Assembly (NCBI GenBank): GCA_041391665.1
Contig: JAWKNO010000003.1
Coordinates: 1,674,001-1,738,000, forward strand
Source of the DNA: Bacteroidia bacterium
Lineage (GTDB): Bacteria > Bacteroidota > Bacteroidia > J057
Direction: 5' to 3'
DNA: 64,000 nt
The notes under the pieces are model-generated. The model worked only from the letters and a program-made list of their open reading frames with translations. It made no database searches and had not been told where the DNA came from. Made by a program: the position numbers and the translations under genes. Shown in pieces: positions 18,362-27,188 of this stretch (position 1 is its first letter; each line of letters starts with the position of its first letter).

Positions 18362-20740
18362 ATGATTTTTCCTTCAAACCCTCTTCGGTCTTTTTTCCTC
18401 CTCCTTGTCATGGTATTTTCTGCCGGACAGGTCTGGGGAGAACACCTGGTAGGTGGTGATCTTACCTATCGTTGTCTGGGAAAAACCGCCTCCGGACTGA
18501 ATGAATATGAGATTACGCTTTATGTTTACCGCGATTGTATCCCGTCATTGCAGTTCCCGATTAGTAATACCCCTTTTGATCAAAATGTAACCATCTATAT
18601 CCGCGATGGCCGCACATTTAACCCGGTCAGGCAATTGAATATTCCCTTTCGCGATTCGGTGATTCTGGAGCTTACCACGAGTGATACCTGTGTGGCTCCT
18701 CCGAGCGGGCTCTGTTATGCCCTTGCTACATTCAGAAATACCGTTACCCTGCCGGATAATCCAAATGGATATTTTCTCGCCTGGGCAAGATGTTGCCGTA
18801 ACCGCACCATACAAAATATTCTTCAACCCGAATCTTCGGGTATGATTCTTCCGGCTTTTATCCCCAATACAGATGTTTGCAACAATTCTCCCGAGTTTGT
18901 GCAGACCTTACCTACCTATATTTGTGTAAATCAATTATTTGAATTTGACCATAGCGCCATAGACCCGGACGGAGATTCTCTCGTCTATGCCCTAACCGTA
19001 CCCTTTACGGCAGGTGACCGTGCAAATCCTTTCCCCATCCCTTCGGCTCCGCCATACCAGGCGGTCAACTGGCGCCCGCCTTACGGCATAAATAATGTCA
19101 TGAATGGCAGCCCTAATCTTTCCGTCAATTCCCGCACAGGCCTTATGCGGGTAAGACCCAGGCAGACTGGTCAGTACGTATTTTCGCTGTCAGTATATGA
19201 ATACCGCAACGGTGTATTACTCAGTGAAGTCAAACGGGACATCCAGATCAATGTCATCGACTGCCCGATCAACCTGCCGCCTGAAGTAGAACGCCCGACT
19301 TCCTCTCAGGTAAATGGCGATACCCTTATTTTCTTCCGGGGTGTGGAATCCTGCTTTGACTTTAAAATTCTCGACCTCAACGGCCCGGGGGTAAAAGAGG
19401 ATCAGGTAAAGGTAGTAGCCAGCGGAGAGGTATTCCAACTGGGTGCCCGATTTAACTCCGAACAAGGCCTTGCCCCGCTGAATGCCTCACTGTGCTGGGC
19501 TCCCTCCTGCGAAATTGATAATGTATTTAACCCGATGATCATCATTCAGGCAACAGATGATGACGACTGCCCGGGTCCCAATATTACCCTCGATACGCTG
19601 TATATCAAAGTACTTCCGGGAACTGTTTTCCCCCCAGACATGGAGTGCGTAAGTGTACTCAACAATAATACAATAGAAATAAGCTGGCAAGGTCTGAATG
19701 CCGGCAACCGACTCGGATTTCAAGAATATCAGATATTCCGGCAGGAAGGAAATGAATGGATTCCGCTCGCCTCGGTCACAGATCCTGCCGTTCATTCTTT
19801 TACAGATTCCACTGCCAGCAATACCGATACCCGCCAATATTGTTACCGGGTTCAAACAATCAAACTCTGTCCAGATCTTCTGGTCAGCGACCCCGGACAG
19901 GAATTGTGCTCTACTTCTGGGAATGACATTGAACTTTGCAGGGTAAGTGTTACACGCGACTCAGGGGTCGAAGTAGTGTGGAATCCGCTCTCGATATCTT
20001 CTTTTAATAGTTTCCGCATTTACAGAAAAGGAGACAACGAACAGGGCTACGAACTCGCTGACGAAATTTTTGACCCCAACGCCAGCCGCTGGCTGGATAC
20101 TATGAACCAGGCCTCCGATGGTTCATGGTGCTACAGACTCGCTTTAGTAGATGCCTGTGGCTCCGAACTTCTGTCTCAGCCGCACTGCACCATATTCCTG
20201 AGTATCCGGGAAAATAATGACGAACTCCTCCTCAACTGGGGCAACTACCGGGGCTGGATTAGTGGTATCGGCGGCCATGAATTATTTTCTATTCCGGAGG
20301 AAGGCAATGACGAATTGCTGGGGAGTTTTGAGACTTTCACCCGAAACTATACCGACCGAACGGTGATTCTTGAAGAAGGAAAATACTGCTATCAGGTCAA
20401 ATCTATAGAATCTTCCCCCGGCTGTGGCGTGGAGTCCTGGTCCAATGTCGCTTGTTATACCTTTATACCCCGGGTATATATTCCCAATGCTTTTACGCCC
20501 AACAACGACGGGCACAACGATGTCTTTTTCATACAGGGAGGGTTTATCCGAGACTTCCAGCTGAGCATTTTCAACCGCTGGGGTACCGAACTGTTTACCA
20601 CACTTTCCATTGACAATGGCTGGGATGGTACATACAAAGGCAGCCCGGTTCAGGAAGGTGTCTACGTTTACCGCTTCTCAGGTACTGACTTTGACGGCAA
20701 CCGCATCGAAAGAAGTGGCAGTATCACCCTTCTCCGGTAA
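18362..20740 (+). CDS. Secreted protein with FN3-like repeats and T9SS type B (gliding-motility) C-terminal domain
   Basis: A 792-residue protein. The start is ATG 18362, which gives the signal peptide MIFPSNPLRSFFLLLVMVFS; an in-frame TTG at 18305 is rejected. The N-terminal half begins EHLVGGDLTYRC, a pattern common at the N-terminus of gliding-motility-associated C-terminal-domain proteins of this phylum, followed by cadherin/Ig-like strands. Residues of about 435-700 contain fibronectin type III-like modules (ISWQGL..., SYRIYRK-type strands). The C-terminus has IPNAFTPNNDGHNDVFF, FNRWG, W-D-G-T and GVYVYRF, ending ITLLR. Cysteine content is high. The function is unknown, probably a surface protein. 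Confidence 0.88.
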   Translation: MIFPSNPLRSFFLLLVMVFSAGQVWGEHLVGGDLTYRCLGKTASGLNEYEITLYVYRDCIPSLQFPISNTPFDQNVTIYIRDGRTFNPVRQLNIPFRDSVILELTTSDTCVAPPSGLCYALATFRNTVTLPDNPNGYFLAWARCCRNRTIQNILQPESSGMILPAFIPNTDVCNNSPEFVQTLPTYICVNQLFEFDHSAIDPDGDSLVYALTVPFTAGDRANPFPIPSAPPYQAVNWRPPYGINNVMNGSPNLSVNSRTGLMRVRPRQTGQYVFSLSVYEYRNGVLLSEVKRDIQINVIDCPINLPPEVERPTSSQVNGDTLIFFRGVESCFDFKILDLNGPGVKEDQVKVVASGEVFQLGARFNSEQGLAPLNASLCWAPSCEIDNVFNPMIIIQATDDDDCPGPNITLDTLYIKVLPGTVFPPDMECVSVLNNNTIEISWQGLNAGNRLGFQEYQIFRQEGNEWIPLASVTDPAVHSFTDSTASNTDTRQYCYRVQTIKLCPDLLVSDPGQELCSTSGNDIELCRVSVTRDSGVEVVWNPLSISSFNSFRIYRKGDNEQGYELADEIFDPNASRWLDTMNQASDGSWCYRLALVDACGSELLSQPHCTIFLSIRENNDELLLNWGNYRGWISGIGGHELFSIPEEGNDELLGSFETFTRNYTDRTVILEEGKYCYQVKSIESSPGCGVESWSNVACYTFIPRVYIPNAFTPNNDGHNDVFFIQGGFIRDFQLSIFNRWGTELFTTLSIDNGWDGTYKGSPVQEGVYVYRFSGTDFDGNRIERSGSITLLR

Positions 20741-20748
20741 AATATTTT

Positions 20749-21870
20749 TCAAATATCAACCCGGTATCGGTTGAGAACCTCCATATTCAGGTCAAAACCG
20801 ATACCGGGTCTTTCCGGCACGTTTACATATCCCTCACTGTCCAGTTCTATCTGGGGATAAAAAATCTTACTGCGAAGCGGATCTACTTCGATGGGGTAGT
20901 ACTCCAGAATTTCTCCATTGGAAACGCCGGCTACCAATGGTAGCTGTAATTCCTGTGAGCCATGTGGCGCTATAGTCAGACCCTTTGATTCGGCAAGGTG
21001 AGCGACATCAACAGCGACATCATAACCGGGGCAAATCGCCACGTCTACATTCAGCACATCTGCCCCCTGGCGGTCGGTCAACATCTGAAAATCAGCGAGT
21101 GTATAGTAATTTTCGCCGGTGGCAATCCTTACCGGAGACATTGCGCGGAGCTTTTTATACCCTTCAAAATCTGGCACTGTAAGCGGCTCCTCAAACCAGT
21201 AGATGTTATAATGGGCTAGTTCCTTTGCAAATGACATCGCAGTAGAAAGGTCACACGCACAATTGGCATCCACCATAAGGCTTACGTTGGGGCCAATGGC
21301 ATCTCTTACCGCCGCGACTCTGGCCATATCTCCGGAGAAACCGGCCCTGGGATCGCCAATTTTCATCTTTACCGCCCGGGCGTTCATGATCTCCACATTA
21401 TACAACATCTCATCCTGAAGGGCTTTCAAATCTTTTTTATCGGCATAATACCCTCCGGCGATATAGGCGGGGATTTTTGATTTGGCACCTCCCAGCAATT
21501 GATGTACGGATTTATTTTCCGCTTTTCCTTTAATATCCCAACAGGCAATCATAATCGCAGCCAGTACCTGGGTGTGAAATCCCGAAGAACCGAGAATCTT
21601 GATTTGTTTTACCCATAAATCCTGCAACAACTGCCGGGTATCCATAGGATTTCTGCCCAGCAGCAGAGGACGATAAAAGTTGGCAAACCACGGAAAAATG
21701 CGCTGTGGACGCGTAGCAGCCGTACCGCCATTCCAACCGATGCCGGTGATACCTTCATCTGTGTACAGTGTGATTTTGTGGAGGCTGGCATTTCCGTAGA
21801 AGTGACTACCGTTCCAATGCCCGGGGCGAGCCCATTCAAAAACCTCTGAGGTGATTTTTGTGATTTTCAT
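20749..21870 (-). CDS. Mandelate racemase / muconate-lactonising enzyme family protein (enolase superfamily)
   Basis: A 373-residue enzyme of the MR subgroup, which abstracts the alpha-proton of carboxylate substrates, commonly sugar acids. Visible residues are Lys168 and Lys170 (KMK), the metal ligands Asp201 (VDAN), Glu227 (FEEP) and Glu253 (ATGEN), and Asp276 with His303 (APHG) as the second acid/base dyad. The start is ATG 21870 (MKITKITSEVFEW); upstream codons would run into the divergent gene. The presence of sugar-acid genes in this window suggests a sugar-acid dehydratase, but specificity is not readable. It diverges from the HisA-like gene across 70 bp and converges on the T9SS gene with an 8-bp gap. 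Confidence 0.88.
   Translation of the reverse strand: MKITKITSEVFEWARPGHWNGSHFYGNASLHKITLYTDEGITGIGWNGGTAATRPQRIFPWFANFYRPLLLGRNPMDTRQLLQDLWVKQIKILGSSGFHTQVLAAIMIACWDIKGKAENKSVHQLLGGAKSKIPAYIAGGYYADKKDLKALQDEMLYNVEIMNARAVKMKIGDPRAGFSGDMARVAAVRDAIGPNVSLMVDANCACDLSTAMSFAKELAHYNIYWFEEPLTVPDFEGYKKLRAMSPVRIATGENYYTLADFQMLTDRQGADVLNVDVAICPGYDVAVDVAHLAESKGLTIAPHGSQELQLPLVAGVSNGEILEYYPIEVDPLRSKIFYPQIELDSEGYVNVPERPGIGFDLNMEVLNRYRVDI
20759..20809. repeat. Perfect 14-bp inverted repeat at the 3' end of the enolase-superfamily gene
   Basis: The arms ACCCGGTATCGGTT (20759-20772) and its exact complement (20796-20809) are separated by 23 nt. It lies inside the coding sequence at a convergent junction. A weak T-rich stretch follows on the minus strand, so it may act as a terminator. 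Confidence 0.5.
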
Positions 21871-21940
21871 TTTTTGGGGGGTCTGTAAACTGAATTTAGG
21901 AATTTTTTTGAGATCTCTCAGTTGTATTGTTAATTGGTAC

Positions 21941-22693
21941 ATGCAAATTATTCCCGCCCTATACATCAAAGAAGGAAAACCGGCGATATACCGTCCGGGT
22001 GATTACGAACGGCTCGAATTTCTCCCTTATGATCCTTACGATCTGATCGATGAGATATCGCGCCATAATGTTCAGCGTATCTATCTCGTAGATGTAGATG
22101 CTTCCATAGATAATGGTCTGGACAACAAGGCGCTCATTGCTTCCCTTGCCAACACGACCATCCCCGACCTGGAAGTCGGCGGAGGGATTAACAATATGGA
22201 CTACCTCAAATCTTTACAATATTCGGGGGTAGACCATTTTGTGCTTGGTTCGGTGGTTTTTGAAAATTTTGATTTCCTGGTAGAAATCAGTGAGGCAAAA
22301 CATATCCACAACGAAAAAATCATGATTTCTCTTGATTTACTCGACGGACAACTGACATGCCACGGTTGGACCGACCCTGCCGATGATTCTACCATGCGCT
22401 CAATGATAAGAAAATGTTTGGATCAGGGATTTACGCGTTTTATCTGTACGGATATTAATTCCACCCACAGAGAATCAGGTCCCGATATTCTTTTTTACAA
22501 AGAGTTGGTCGAACAGTTTCCCGAAGCAATATTTGCCGCTTCAGGTCAGATTAATACTTTCGAAGATGTTGACCATCTCAAAGCCGTCGGAATAAAAGAA
22601 GCAATTGTGGGGAATTCTATATACAGAGATTTTTCCCTGCTTGACCAGATTTCAGAATATAACCGCAAAGATGAAAAGGAAAACAAAAATTAA
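21941..22693 (+). CDS. HisA/HisF-like TIM-barrel protein lacking the first catalytic aspartate
   Basis: A 250-residue (beta/alpha)8 protein. The start is ATG 21941 (MQIIPALYIKEGK); the upstream frame has no signal or conservation. HisA hallmarks are present: a IIPA start, LVDVDAS, LEVGGGI (78-83), LGSVVFEN, SLDLLDG with Asp132, TDI, and a C-terminal AIVGNSIY. The position of HisA catalytic Asp8 (IPAID) is Tyr8 here (IPALY), and the arginine-rich phosphate region is altered. It stands alone, not in a his operon. It may be a HisA paralogue with another substrate or no isomerase activity; which cannot be decided here. Confidence 0.72.
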   Translation: MQIIPALYIKEGKPAIYRPGDYERLEFLPYDPYDLIDEISRHNVQRIYLVDVDASIDNGLDNKALIASLANTTIPDLEVGGGINNMDYLKSLQYSGVDHFVLGSVVFENFDFLVEISEAKHIHNEKIMISLDLLDGQLTCHGWTDPADDSTMRSMIRKCLDQGFTRFICTDINSTHRESGPDILFYKELVEQFPEAIFAASGQINTFEDVDHLKAVGIKEAIVGNSIYRDFSLLDQISEYNRKDEKENKN

Positions 22694-22726
22694 TATCCTG
22701 TAATTCTTTGCAAAAGGGAATTCGAC

Positions 22727-23110
22727 ATGTCAGCCATTGCCAACTATTTACGATCCCGTATTCGCAGTTTTGGTTATGCTTTTAAGGGAATAGCCACACT
22801 TTTCCGTACCCAGGCGAATGCGCAAATTCATCTGCTGGCTGTATTGGTTATTTCTTTACTCGGATGGTATCTTGGGCTGAATGCCACGGAGTGGTGTTTA
22901 ATTCTGATTTGTATGGCATTGGTACTGGTGGCAGAAGGCATGAATACCGCGCTGGAATTTTTGACAGATTTGGTTTCCCCCGATCCACACCCATTGGCAG
23001 GCAAAGCCAAAGACGTTGCTGCCGGAGCCGTACTGATCAGTGTGATTTTCTGTGCGGTTGTCTGGGGAATTATTTTTATCCCAAAGATTCTTACCTTACT
23101 GGCTAAATAA
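22727..23110 (+). CDS. dgkA: Diacylglycerol kinase / undecaprenol kinase (DgkA family)
   Basis: A 127-residue small integral membrane lipid kinase with three transmembrane helices. Supporting motifs are RSFGYAFKGI near the N-terminus, the active-site AEGMNTALEFLTDLV (about 69-83) with the Glu-x-x-Asn-T-A-L-E pattern, and AGKAKDVAAGAVLI (about 91-104). It recycles lipid carriers or diacylglycerol at the inner membrane. It lies 33 bp after the HisA-like gene, probably in the same operon. Confidence 0.92.
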   Translation: MSAIANYLRSRIRSFGYAFKGIATLFRTQANAQIHLLAVLVISLLGWYLGLNATEWCLILICMALVLVAEGMNTALEFLTDLVSPDPHPLAGKAKDVAAGAVLISVIFCAVVWGIIFIPKILTLLAK

Positions 23111-23130
23111 ACCTTTCCAACTACACGACT

Positions 23131-23445
23131 ATGCTTGTTGTAAATACCCCTGATATACCCGGAAGAACAATCGAAACGGTCATAGGTATGGTACGCGGCA
23201 GTACTACCCGGGCCCGGTTTGTCGGAAGAGATATTATCGCAGGCTTTAAAATGCTTGCAGGTGGCGAAATTTCAGAATATACAGAACTCCTCACCGACGC
23301 CCGCGACCAGGCAATCGATCGTATGATTGACGAAGCTGAAAAACTCGGTGCCAATGCCATCGTCAATGTGCGCCTGGCTTCTTCCTCGATTGCTGCGGGT
23401 ACTTCTGAAATTCTCGCTTACGGAACCGCCGTTATTGTTTCCTGA
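23131..23445 (+). CDS. YbjQ family (UPF0145) protein
   Basis: A 104-residue protein matching the YbjQ family, predicted to form a pentameric beta-barrel. Typical features are a TP-x-IPGRTI start, GMVRGSTTRARFVGRDI, ARDQAIDRMIDEAEKLGANAI and a C-terminal AYGTAV. The biological role is unknown in the family. It is 20 bp downstream of dgkA in the same direction. Confidence 0.9.
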   Translation: MLVVNTPDIPGRTIETVIGMVRGSTTRARFVGRDIIAGFKMLAGGEISEYTELLTDARDQAIDRMIDEAEKLGANAIVNVRLASSSIAAGTSEILAYGTAVIVS

Positions 23446-23463
23446 TACTTTCCAGCTATTCAT

Positions 23464-23850
23464 ATGAAAAAAATTATCCATACCCCTCACGCACCTGCAC
23501 CCATCGGCCCTTACAGCCAGGCTGTACAGGTAGGAAATACCCTCTATGTCTCCGGACAGATTGCCATTGATCCCGATTCCGGGTCGATGATTACAAATGA
23601 AATTCAGGAGGAGACCGCGCAGGTAATGAAAAATATAGGTGCGATCCTGCAGGCCGCCGGTCTTTCTTATGCACACATTGTCAAAACCTCCATTTTTCTC
23701 AACAGTATGGATGACTTCGCCAAGGTAAATGCAGTGTATGGGCAATATTTTACCGCAGATTTCCCGGCAAGAGAAACCGTAGAAGTTTCGGTTCTGCCCA
23801 AAAATGTAAATGTAGAAATTTCCGTAATCGCTGTTTCCGACGCTGTGTGA
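23464..23850 (+). CDS. ridA: RidA family reactive enamine/imine deaminase
   Basis: A 128-residue cytosolic trimeric protein that hydrolyses reactive 2-aminoacrylate-type enamines. It shows the signature APAPIGPYSQAV near the start, YVSGQIAIDP, the QVMKNIGAIL helix, AKVNAVYGQYF and a C-terminal ARETVEVSVLPKNVNVEI. The usual Arg105 position is occupied in ARET. It lies 18 bp downstream of ybjQ, the last gene of the small plus-strand group. Confidence 0.93.
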   Translation: MKKIIHTPHAPAPIGPYSQAVQVGNTLYVSGQIAIDPDSGSMITNEIQEETAQVMKNIGAILQAAGLSYAHIVKTSIFLNSMDDFAKVNAVYGQYFTADFPARETVEVSVLPKNVNVEISVIAVSDAV

Positions 23851-23889
23851 TATTCACTTTAGTCAGCACCGGAAACAACTTGTCAATAT

Positions 23890-24561
23890 CTATTTGCGCA
23901 CTTCTTTAACCAAAGCCAGCGCATCTTTTACCTTTTGGGTCAGACTGGCGTAATCGCGGTTTTTGATGATGTCTGCGGAGATCAGTTGTGAGCCCATGCC
24001 TACGCAGGTAACGCCTGCGTCAAACCATTCTTTCAGTCCTTCACGGGTAGGACTTACCCCACCGGTGGGCATAATACTGGACCATGGACACGGGCCTTTC
24101 ACCGCTTTTACAAAGCTGGGGCCGCCTACTTCCGCACCGGGGAAAATTTTCACAATTTCAGCCCCCAATTCTTCCGCATAGCTGATTTCAGACAAACTCC
24201 CGCAACCCGGAGCCCAGAGAATTTTGCGGCGGTTGCAGACTTTCGCCATGTCGGGGTTCAGTACAGGGGAAACCACAAAATTGGCGCCCAGTTGAATAAA
24301 TAATGAAGCAGTGCCGGCATCCAGCACCGAACCTATGCCCAAAATCATTTCAGGCAGTTCTTTCGCTGCGTATTTATTCAATTCACCAAATACCTCATGG
24401 GCAAAATCACCCCGGTTGGTGAACTCCAGTGCACGGATACCTCCGTCATAACAAGCTTTAAGCAGATTTTTGCAGAGCTCAAGGTCTGCATGATAAAACA
24501 GTGGAAGTATCCCCATCTGCTGAAAGGTAGTCGCTACCTGAATTCGTGTAAAACGTGCCAT
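23890..24561 (-). CDS. eda: KDPG / 4-hydroxy-2-oxoglutarate aldolase
   Basis: Cleaves 2-keto-3-deoxy-6-phosphogluconate to pyruvate and glyceraldehyde 3-phosphate, the last step of the hexuronate and Entner-Doudoroff routes. The 223-residue TIM-barrel protein has Glu46 (ALEFTNR), IGSVLDAG, NFVVSPVLN, PGCGSLSEI and the Schiff-base Lys138 in VKIFPG. It is unlinked to the kdgK-uxuA cluster 10 kb away but completes it. The gene stands alone on the minus strand. Confidence 0.9.
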   Translation of the reverse strand: MARFTRIQVATTFQQMGILPLFYHADLELCKNLLKACYDGGIRALEFTNRGDFAHEVFGELNKYAAKELPEMILGIGSVLDAGTASLFIQLGANFVVSPVLNPDMAKVCNRRKILWAPGCGSLSEISYAEELGAEIVKIFPGAEVGGPSFVKAVKGPCPWSSIMPTGGVSPTREGLKEWFDAGVTCVGMGSQLISADIIKNRDYASLTQKVKDALALVKEVRK

Positions 24562-24803
24562 GATTATAGGTTTTTCTACTCCGTTTAAACAAACTCCGAA
24601 GGTATAGAACGGTTGCCAATATTACAATTGAAGTTGGCAGAAACGCTCCCGCTATTTTTTACGATTGTCATGCATCCTACATTGACTCTTCTGCTCTTTT
24701 CCTTAATTGTTACTCACCGGCATCAGCGAAATCTCTGACCTCACCGCCGACGGCTATCAGGGAGGATTTGGAATGGGGAAATAAAGTACATCCTGCTATA
24801 TAC

Positions 24804-25256
24804 CTACACGATTTTTTTGTAATGATGCAGGGTGAATCTGTTCCAGCCTTTTTTTGTTTTGGATTCCACCGCCCAGTTCATCCCGGTTTCTGCCGGCCAG
24901 TATATCATCCGGGCCAATCCGGCGGGCATTATGGCTTCAAAACATATCGCATCAGGGTGGATGTCGGTGCCGTCAGACAGTCTGCCAGATGAATTTTTCC
25001 CGTCTGAAGTAAAAGACCAGAACGTAATCAGATCATCTTTGATCCCGTACAGTGCGTGCTCCCGATAGGACTGTGTTCCAAAATTCCATTCTGCATCCAA
25101 TTGTACATATTTCCCTCCGAGTACCTGGGTAAATTTTCTGGTGCACATCACCTTTCCCATGGGAGAATCGGCCTCAGCGTGCCATTCCCCCAACAGAGGC
25201 GTCAGAACCCCTAATTTTCCTCTGCCTTTTTTCCAGTCCGGATTTTTCGAAGCCAT
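24804..25256 (-). CDS. DUF1579-like small beta-barrel protein
   Basis: A 150-residue protein without signal peptide. It has a LxPLLGEWHAEADSPMGKVMCTRKF pattern (here LTPLLGEWHAE), repeated beta-strands, GKYVQLDAEW, and a WNRFTLHHYKKI end. This resembles DUF1579/lipocalin-like domains seen in Bacteroidota and Actinobacteria. No catalytic residues can be assigned. The 241 bp between it and eda hold nothing I can identify. Confidence 0.6.
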   Translation of the reverse strand: MASKNPDWKKGRGKLGVLTPLLGEWHAEADSPMGKVMCTRKFTQVLGGKYVQLDAEWNFGTQSYREHALYGIKDDLITFWSFTSDGKNSSGRLSDGTDIHPDAICFEAIMPAGLARMIYWPAETGMNWAVESKTKKGWNRFTLHHYKKIV

Positions 25257-25384
25257 AGTTCTAATGATTATTCCGAAGGAAAATTACGGAGGATTTTAAA
25301 ATTTCCCGTGGGCAAAATGGAGGTTTTCAGGGCTTTAATGTTCCGGGAAGGGGAGTTTCATTAAATAACGTGAGAATCATATTA

Positions 25385-26323
25385 TTACCCTCCGCTTAGT
25401 TCCTGTATCAAACCGGTAGTATATCCCTGAGTTAAATGGGCTTTTTCCACAAACTCCTCCTGTTTCCGGAGTAGCTTGTGCAGTTTGGGCAGATGATAAA
25501 ATGGAACGCCCGGATATAGATGGTGTTCCAAATGGTAACCTACCTGGTGAGGGGAAATAAAGAAACTTTCAAGAAGGTTGGGTTTTACGGTTCGGGTTGA
25601 AGAAAGCAGATTATCGTAGGCCAGTCCACCAAAATGCTCAGCCACGCTCCGTATATACTGAAACATGAAAAAAGTGGAGAGGTAGGGCACGATCCAAAAG
25701 AGCAGGTAATATTTCCAGATTCCCAGCCACGTGATGGTACCAAAAAGCACAAGGTAAAAAATGAGTTTCACTGGCGTTCCTTTTGTTTGTGAGTTTTGTT
25801 TTTTCCCCATTCCCCCAAATCTTTTGAAAAACCAGATGGAATCCATGATTCCCTGATAAAGGATGAGGTATGAGCCGAGCATGAGAAAAAATTCCAGCCG
25901 GGATTTCGGAAAGGTAAATGCGCGATTCCCCAGTTTGGCTACCCAGTCGGGGTCTTCCTCCGTGTTCAGTTTTTGGTGGTGGGCCAGGTGATTTTTTCGG
26001 TAAACTTCAATTGACGAAAAGATGGGATACATGATAAACAGATTGGAAAACAGGTCATTCAGGGTTTTGTTTTTCAAAAACCGAAAATGCGTAGCATCAT
26101 GCATCAGGATTGCCAGCGCATGCATTCTGGCACCAATGACCAATACCGCAAAAAAATACACCCAGGGCGCCGGGAATTGAACGTAGAGAAAGATCGCTGC
26201 AAAAATCAGGATCCAGTCCATCAACATGGCAGCACCGTGAAGCCAGGATTTGGTTTTATAGAGTGGTTTCAGCTCTGAAGGATTGAGTTTAAAGCCTAAC
26301 TCACTTGCATCAAATGTTCTCAT
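25385..26323 (-). CDS. Fatty acid desaturase family protein
   Basis: A membrane di-iron desaturase or hydroxylase of 312 residues with three histidine boxes: HDATH (75-79), HLAHH (112-116) and HLEHH (264-268). Four or more transmembrane helices are evident (about 31-50, 55-72, 145-165, 187-220). Substrate (fatty acid, sphingoid base or carotenoid) cannot be read. The gene 26337-26954 lies 13 bp upstream on the same strand, so the pair is probably an operon. Confidence 0.88.
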   Translation of the reverse strand: MRTFDASELGFKLNPSELKPLYKTKSWLHGAAMLMDWILIFAAIFLYVQFPAPWVYFFAVLVIGARMHALAILMHDATHFRFLKNKTLNDLFSNLFIMYPIFSSIEVYRKNHLAHHQKLNTEEDPDWVAKLGNRAFTFPKSRLEFFLMLGSYLILYQGIMDSIWFFKRFGGMGKKQNSQTKGTPVKLIFYLVLFGTITWLGIWKYYLLFWIVPYLSTFFMFQYIRSVAEHFGGLAYDNLLSSTRTVKPNLLESFFISPHQVGYHLEHHLYPGVPFYHLPKLHKLLRKQEEFVEKAHLTQGYTTGLIQELSGG

Positions 26324-26336
26324 ATTTATCGGTTTT

Positions 26337-26954
26337 TTAAGATGAATGATTGGTGGATGACAAAATCTGCGAAGTCTGATAGTTGCGGATCTGGGTCAAA
26401 CGCGCCCACTTATAGCTAAGAATCTCCATAAAAGCGTGAAGACACATATGGCGGTCGCCACGGAAAATGAAGGTTTTCCTGTCGTTTACCATATCCCGGT
26501 GGATCAGGACAGATCTGGGGGTTGAGCTGTACAAACGTGCCAGAGAGGCCGAACAGGTACCAAAAACGATGTTTTTGGCACCATACCATCTCAGGGAAAA
26601 ACCCAGACACATCCACACAAAAGTGTTGAGTGCGGTATTCCTTCTCACCTTCGGGGCAATCCAGAAACAGGTAATCTCCGTGCAATCGCCGATTGCGCCA
26701 AGTTCATGGTACAACTGTTCGCGGGCATCGGGGTTAGCAAAAACCTCCAGAGTACGCAGAGTCTCACCTTTTCCAAGGATAAAACCTCCGATCATCTGCT
26801 TCTGGTAATAAATACCATATACCCGGTTGCCGCTGCCGGAGAGATATGCTTCAGGTACCTGGAGTCCTGAACACCTGAAATAGATTTCTCCATATTGGGT
26901 CAGGTCGTCTTGCCGGGTAAGTTTTTTGAGATGGGGGATGCTAATGAGTTTCAT
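26337..26954 (-). CDS. Unknown protein, possible acyltransferase-like fold, paired with desaturase
   Basis: Not recognised. The 205-residue cytosolic protein has alternating strand/helix content with features seen in GNAT-like folds: GGFILGKGETLRTLEVF strands, then EITCFWIAPKVRRNTALNTFVW. The latter resembles the GNAT segment in which a beta-strand is followed by an R-rich acyl-CoA loop. The operon with a desaturase suggests a lipid-related role, which is inference. Confidence 0.55.
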   Translation of the reverse strand: MKLISIPHLKKLTRQDDLTQYGEIYFRCSGLQVPEAYLSGSGNRVYGIYYQKQMIGGFILGKGETLRTLEVFANPDAREQLYHELGAIGDCTEITCFWIAPKVRRNTALNTFVWMCLGFSLRWYGAKNIVFGTCSASLARLYSSTPRSVLIHRDMVNDRKTFIFRGDRHMCLHAFMEILSYKWARLTQIRNYQTSQILSSTNHSS

Positions 26955-27188
26955 AATAAAAGGTTTGTTGTAATAAGGTTTTTTAAATGGGTTTTAGGCA
27001 GCTCACTCCCAGCTATACTTAAAGGAAAATGGTTTACGAAAAATTTGGCTTTCATCCGACATTTATTCGTATCTGCTTTTGCGGATGGTTATTTCTATCA
27101 CTGCTGATTCGCAAACCACTTTCCTATCAGTCTGATTAGGTGGGCCCATGTTGATGGCAGAATATCAGAATAGCTATTTATTGCCAGA

